Shown here: positions 60,688-64,000 of the stretch, one piece after another
Numbering within the stretch: position 1 is the first letter of the stretch
Layout of the letters: each line of letters starts with the position of its first letter
Source: Oceanihabitans iliipiscarium
GTDB taxonomy: Bacteria; Bacteroidota; Bacteroidia; Flavobacteriales; Flavobacteriaceae
Length of the DNA: 64,000 nucleotides
Assembly (NCBI RefSeq): GCF_042686125.1
Contig: NZ_JBHUOV010000001.1
Coordinates: 558,001 to 622,000 of the forward strand
Direction: 5' to 3'
Notes under the pieces: generated by a model
What the model was told of the DNA's origin: nothing
The model's input: the letters and a program-made list of their open reading frames with translations, nothing else
Database searches by the model: none
Translations under genes and position numbers: made by a program

Positions 60688-60817
60688 TTTTATATTTTTC
60701 TTTACGTTAAAAACAACTTAATTTGCAAAGAAATAGGCTAAAAAGCACTAGTTTTATTAAATTCGCGTTTGTTTTAGCCAGGTTTTAACGATTTTAGGCC
60801 AAATTAACATCAAAACT

Positions 60818-61813
60818 ATGAGTAAAATCTCAGCAGCAATAACAGCTGTAGGTAAATATGTTCCAGAATATGTATTAACCAATCAAATATTAGAAACGTT
60901 GGTTGATACAAATGATGAATGGATTACTTCTAGAACCGGAATCAAGGAGCGCAGAATTTTAAAAGAAAAAGGCAAAGGAACCTCCTTTTTAGCTATAGAG
61001 GCAGCTAAAGATTTAATAAAAAAATCTAATCTAAACCCTAAAGAAATTGAGTTAGTCATTGTCGCAACTGCAACTAGAGATATGCAAGCCTCAGCAACAG
61101 CAGTATATGTGGCCTCACAAATTGAAGCAACTAACGCTTTTGCTTATGATATTGACGCTGCGTGTTCTAGCTTTTTATATGCCGCATCTACCGCATCAAG
61201 TTTTATCGAGTCTGGAAAATATAAAAAAGTATTAGTTATTGGAGCAGACATGAACTCTTCTATGATAAATTACAAAGATAGGGCAACATGCATTATTTTT
61301 GGGGATGGCGCTGGAGCAGTGCTTTTTGAAGCAAATACTGAAGGCTTAGGTATTCAGGATGAGTACTTAAGAAGCGATGGTGCTGGAAGAGAGTTTCTTC
61401 AAGTTCCAGCAGGAGGATCGATTGAACCTGCTACAGAAGAAACAGTAAAAGCAAATAAACATTTCGTTTTTCAAGACGGAAAAACTGTTTTTAAATGGGC
61501 TGTATCTAATATGGCTGATGTATGTGTTAAGGTTATGGAAAAAAACAACCTTACTAATGATGACGTAAATTGGCTAGCTGCACACCAAGCCAATAAAAGA
61601 ATAATTGATGCGACAGCAAACCGAATGAATCTTGACTCTAGCAAGGTTATGATGAATATTGAAAAATACGGAAATACAACATCCGCAACAATACCTTTAC
61701 TTTTAAACGATTATGAATCTAAGCTAAAAAAAGGAGATAAAGTTATTCTTGCTGCTTTTGGAGGCGGATTTACCTGGGGCTCAATATATTTAAAGTGGGC
61801 TTATAATTCTTAA
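60818..61813 (+). CDS. fabH: Beta-ketoacyl-ACP synthase III (KAS III)
   Basis: This 331-aa condensing enzyme starts type II fatty acid synthesis by joining an acyl-CoA to malonyl-ACP. The triad is complete: Cys116 in DAACSSFLYA, His256 in AAHQANKR and Asn286 in YGNTTSATIP. ITAVGKYVPEYVLTN is the N-terminal family head. It leads the block fabH-accB-accC, so it probably primes and supplies malonyl-CoA in one regulatory unit. An 8-bp inverted repeat (GGCTAAAA/TTTTAGCC, 60736-60779) stands upstream. Confidence 0.98.
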   Translation: MSKISAAITAVGKYVPEYVLTNQILETLVDTNDEWITSRTGIKERRILKEKGKGTSFLAIEAAKDLIKKSNLNPKEIELVIVATATRDMQASATAVYVASQIEATNAFAYDIDAACSSFLYAASTASSFIESGKYKKVLVIGADMNSSMINYKDRATCIIFGDGAGAVLFEANTEGLGIQDEYLRSDGAGREFLQVPAGGSIEPATEETVKANKHFVFQDGKTVFKWAVSNMADVCVKVMEKNNLTNDDVNWLAAHQANKRIIDATANRMNLDSSKVMMNIEKYGNTTSATIPLLLNDYESKLKKGDKVILAAFGGGFTWGSIYLKWAYNS

Positions 61814-61847
61814 ACTAACTAACAATCATAATTAAAATCTAAATATT

Positions 61848-62339
61848 ATGGATTTAAAAGACATTCAAAATCTAATTAAATTTGTTGCCAAATCTGGAGC
61901 AAGCGAGGTTAAATTAGAAACAGAAGACGTAAAGATCACTATAAAAACTGGTAGTGACGATAAAACAGAAACCCAAACATTTGTACAGCAAATACCTATG
62001 GGAACACCTATGGCTCAGGCTCCTGTAGCTCAAGTCGCTCAACCTGTAGTCGAGGCTGAAACAGTTGCTCCTGTAGCTTCAGAAGAAGACAATTCTAAAT
62101 ACATCACTATTAAATCTCCTATTATTGGAACGTTATATAGAAAACCGTCTCCAGACAAACCTGTTTTTGTTGAGGTAGGACAATCAATTAAAGAAGGAGA
62201 TGTCTTATGTATAATTGAAGCGATGAAGCTTTTTAACGAAATTGAATCAGAAGTATCAGGTAAAATCGTGAAAGTTTTAGTTGACGACTCCTCTCCAGTT
62301 GAGTTTGACCAACCATTATTTTTAGTAGATCCATCTTAA
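61848..62339 (+). CDS. accB: Acetyl-CoA carboxylase biotin carboxyl carrier protein
   Basis: This 163-aa protein carries biotin on Lys127 of the EAMK motif (124-127, followed by LFNEIES). The N-terminal helical head (LKDIQNLIKFVAKSGASEVKLE) is joined by an Ala/Pro/Val/Gln-rich hinge (about 45-80) to the biotinyl domain (85-162). It shuttles the carboxyl group from the AccC carboxylase to the AccA/AccD transferase. The gap to fabH is 34 bp and to accC 58 bp, filled with an AATTC-rich repeat. Confidence 0.97.
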   Translation: MDLKDIQNLIKFVAKSGASEVKLETEDVKITIKTGSDDKTETQTFVQQIPMGTPMAQAPVAQVAQPVVEAETVAPVASEEDNSKYITIKSPIIGTLYRKPSPDKPVFVEVGQSIKEGDVLCIIEAMKLFNEIESEVSGKIVKVLVDDSSPVEFDQPLFLVDPS

Positions 62340-62392
62340 GTAATTCAGAATTTTAGAATTCGTAATTCAGAATTCAGAATTCATAATTTTTA
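62340..62392. repeat. AATTC-rich low-complexity repeat between accB and accC
   Basis: This 53-bp stretch consists of overlapping units TAATTCAGAATT and GAATTCAGAATTC with internal palindromes (GAATTC three times). It fills nearly the whole accB-accC gap, just before the accC start codon. Such nAATTC arrays are simple-sequence repeats; whether they form secondary structure is not known. Confidence 0.75.
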
Positions 62393-62397
62393 TAATT

Positions 62398-63750
62398 ATG
62401 TTTAAAAAAATACTAATTGCCAACAGAGGAGAAATTGCACTACGTGTAATTAGAACCTGTAAAGAAATGGGAATCAAAACGGTTGCAGTCTATTCAACCG
62501 CTGACGCTGAAAGCCTTCACGTAAAATTTGCCGATGAAGCTGTATGTATTGGCCCTGCAGCAAGTAGCGAATCTTATTTAAAAATGTCTAATGTTATCGC
62601 TGCTGCAGAAATCACAAATGCTGATGCTATTCATCCTGGATATGGATTCTTATCCGAAAATGCTAAGTTTTCTAAAATTTGTGAAGAGCACCAAATTAAA
62701 TTCATTGGAGCTTCGGCCGAAATGATTGATAGAATGGGTGATAAGGCAAATGCCAAAGCGACTATGATAGAAGCAGGTGTACCTGTCGTTCCCGGAAGTG
62801 AAGGCGTTATTGAAAGTTTTGAAGATTGTCAAAAAGTAGCGAAAGAGACGGGCTACCCAGTAATGCTTAAAGCATCAGCTGGTGGTGGCGGAAAAGGAAT
62901 GCGTGCTGTTTGGAAAAAAGAAGACCTTAAAGAAGCTTGGGATTCTGCCAGACAAGAGTCTAAAGCAGCCTTTGGAAATGATGATATGTACATGGAAAAA
63001 CTTATTGAAGAACCACGACATATAGAAATTCAAATCGTTGGTGATTCTACAGGAAGAGCATGTCATTTATCTGAACGTGATTGCTCTATACAACGTCGTC
63101 ATCAAAAATTAACCGAAGAAGTGCCTTCGCCTTTTATGACAACTGCATTACGTAAAAAAATGGGAGAAGCTGCTGTTAAAGCTGCAGAATATATTAAATA
63201 TGAAGGTGCAGGAACTGTAGAGTTTCTGGTAGATAAACACAGAAATTTCTACTTCATGGAAATGAATACTCGTATCCAAGTAGAGCATCCAATTACAGAG
63301 CAGGTCATAGATTTCGATTTAATTCGTGAACAAATTCTTGTGGCTGCTGGTGTGCCAATTTCTGGCAAAAACTACACACCTAATTTGCATTCTATAGAAT
63401 GTAGAATTAATGCTGAGGATCCTTATAATGGCTTTAGACCTTCACCTGGAAAAATCACGACTTTACACGCTCCAGGAGGTCATGGTGTGCGTTTAGATAC
63501 TCATGTATACGCAGGATATAGCATTCCTCCAAATTACGATTCTATGATTGCGAAGTTAATTACTACAGCGCAAACACGAGAAGAAGCTATTAATAAAATG
63601 AAACGTGCCTTAGATGAGTTTGTTATAGAAGGTATAAAAACGACGATTCCATTTCATAGACAACTCATGGAACATCCAGATTATTTAGCAGGAAATTATA
63701 CCACTAAATTTATGGAAGACTTTGAAATGAAAGAACAAGTTGAAGAATAA
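62398..63750 (+). CDS. accC: Acetyl-CoA carboxylase, biotin carboxylase subunit
   Basis: This 450-aa ATP-grasp enzyme carboxylates the biotin on AccB with bicarbonate. The N-terminal domain starts FKKILIANRGEIALRVIRT. The ATP-binding glycine-rich loop KASAGGGGKGMR (about 159-170) and the active-site segments ERDCSIQRRHQK (near 222-233) and EMNTRIQVEHP (near 290-300) are intact. The length is normal. It ends with a good hairpin terminator. accA and accD are not in the window. Confidence 0.99.
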   Translation: MFKKILIANRGEIALRVIRTCKEMGIKTVAVYSTADAESLHVKFADEAVCIGPAASSESYLKMSNVIAAAEITNADAIHPGYGFLSENAKFSKICEEHQIKFIGASAEMIDRMGDKANAKATMIEAGVPVVPGSEGVIESFEDCQKVAKETGYPVMLKASAGGGGKGMRAVWKKEDLKEAWDSARQESKAAFGNDDMYMEKLIEEPRHIEIQIVGDSTGRACHLSERDCSIQRRHQKLTEEVPSPFMTTALRKKMGEAAVKAAEYIKYEGAGTVEFLVDKHRNFYFMEMNTRIQVEHPITEQVIDFDLIREQILVAAGVPISGKNYTPNLHSIECRINAEDPYNGFRPSPGKITTLHAPGGHGVRLDTHVYAGYSIPPNYDSMIAKLITTAQTREEAINKMKRALDEFVIEGIKTTIPFHRQLMEHPDYLAGNYTTKFMEDFEMKEQVEE

Positions 63751-63753
63751 AAC

Positions 63754-63788
63754 AAAAAACCTCTGATTATTAATCGGAGGTTTTTTAT
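63754..63788 (+). terminator. Terminator after accC, shared with the next gene
   Basis: AAAAAACCTC with GATT (63754-63768) pairs with AATC and GAGGTTTTTT (63772-63786), with one internal mismatch pair (T/G) and a 3-base loop. T-run and A-run ends make it bidirectional. The stop codon of the minus-strand gene at 63785 lies at its end. Confidence 0.85.
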
Positions 63789-64000
63789 TTAATGCTAAAT
63801 ACTTCATCAATAGTTGTAACAACTTGAGGAACCTCATCGACTTTAAAATTCATCTTTATACGATATTGGTTCTTAGAAATTTTCATTATAGATAACTCGC
63901 CTTGATTGATAATATAATAACCTGTTTGACCTCTGCAAAAACAGAGTCTTCCAAACAAAGCTTTGATGTTTTTTACGTCATCGTTTTCAAATTCTAAATT
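63785..64000 (-). CDS. Partial protein of unknown function (C-terminal 71 residues)
   Basis: A minus-strand frame is open from the right edge of the window to a TAA at 63785-63787, so only the C-terminal 71 residues are visible. They include FENDDVKNIKALFGRLCFCR, with two cysteines (CFC), then YYIINQGELSIMKISKNQY and a final VVTTIDEVFSIK. Codon use is normal and the terminator shared with accC sits exactly at its end, so it is a real gene. The family is not recognised. Confidence 0.7.
   Translation of the reverse strand, partial: NLEFENDDVKNIKALFGRLCFCRGQTGYYIINQGELSIMKISKNQYRIKMNFKVDEVPQVVTTIDEVFSIK

Noticed and set aside
1..64000. Insertion sequences, prophage, integrons, restriction-modification or toxin-antitoxin genes
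   Set aside because: No transposase, integrase, phage structural, methylase-nuclease or TA gene was seen on either strand.

Overview
The window looks like chromosomal core DNA of a member of the Flavobacteriaceae (phylum Bacteroidota). It is AT-rich. Promoters follow the Bacteroidota TAnnTTTG pattern, lipoproteins are abundant, one protein carries a type IX secretion-type C-terminus, and several families are typical of flavobacteria: DUF4837, DUF4175, DUF4349, GIN-domain DUF2807 and bacterial GH3. I see no insertion sequence, prophage, CRISPR array or rRNA operon. Genus cannot be fixed from the sequence alone.

Layout. 1-5.5 kb: a tightly packed minus-strand operon, M23 peptidase, alpha/beta hydrolase lipoprotein, GH3 adenylating enzyme, an uncharacterised 562-aa protein and a membrane protein cut by the left edge. 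5.6-9.8 kb: tatA (plus), then a DUF4837 lipoprotein, a LysM/lytic transglycosylase and pgk. 9.9-18.6 kb: holB, an OmpH/Skp-like lipoprotein, a methyltransferase, mnmG, ybeY and a DUF4175 giant. 18.6-27.2 kb: AlkB-type hydroxylase, gltX, a beta-barrel protein, an SPFH protein, a small conserved protein, an acyltransferase, DUF1761 and glnS. 27.3-32.7 kb: zinc ribbon, folB, tRNA-Cys, LysE exporter, GIN protein, YbjQ and rnr. 32.7-33.5 kb: the only gene-free stretch above 300 bp, very AT-rich and holding a consensus DnaA box. 33.5-40.4 kb: LRR/T9SS protein, rpiB, CDF exporter, GNAT, a double OmpA-domain protein, S41 protease, DUF4349 and rnpA. 40.6-54.2 kb: peptidases M1, S8 and M28, an MBL hydrolase, an antiporter, lepA, an outer-membrane beta-barrel receptor and a PD40 protein. 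54.3-64 kb: dusB, FtsX-like permease, rbfA, mce, tRNA-Met, ribE, pdxA, DUF177-rpmF-fabH-accB-accC, and a partial gene at the right edge.

The genes group by theme: cell-envelope maintenance (M23, LysM/transglycosylase, Skp-like, OmpA, S41, LolC/E-like permease), translation (mnmG, gltX, glnS, lepA, rbfA, ybeY, dusB, rnpA, rnr, tRNAs) and fatty-acid/cofactor synthesis (fabH-accB-accC, ribE, pdxA, folB).

The most interesting non-coding signals are three. (1) Three diverged copies of a structured element (5879-5962, 30356-30470, 55373-55466), each directly behind the stop codon of a minus-strand gene, with compensatory changes in the closing stem. (2) ParB-type parS palindromes flanking mnmG plus a third inside the hydroxylase gene. 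(3) The AT-rich, DnaA-box-containing gap at 32.7-33.5 kb, which together with the parS sites makes an origin-proximal location plausible. Several genes also have a -7 promoter box so close to the start codon that their mRNAs are probably leaderless.
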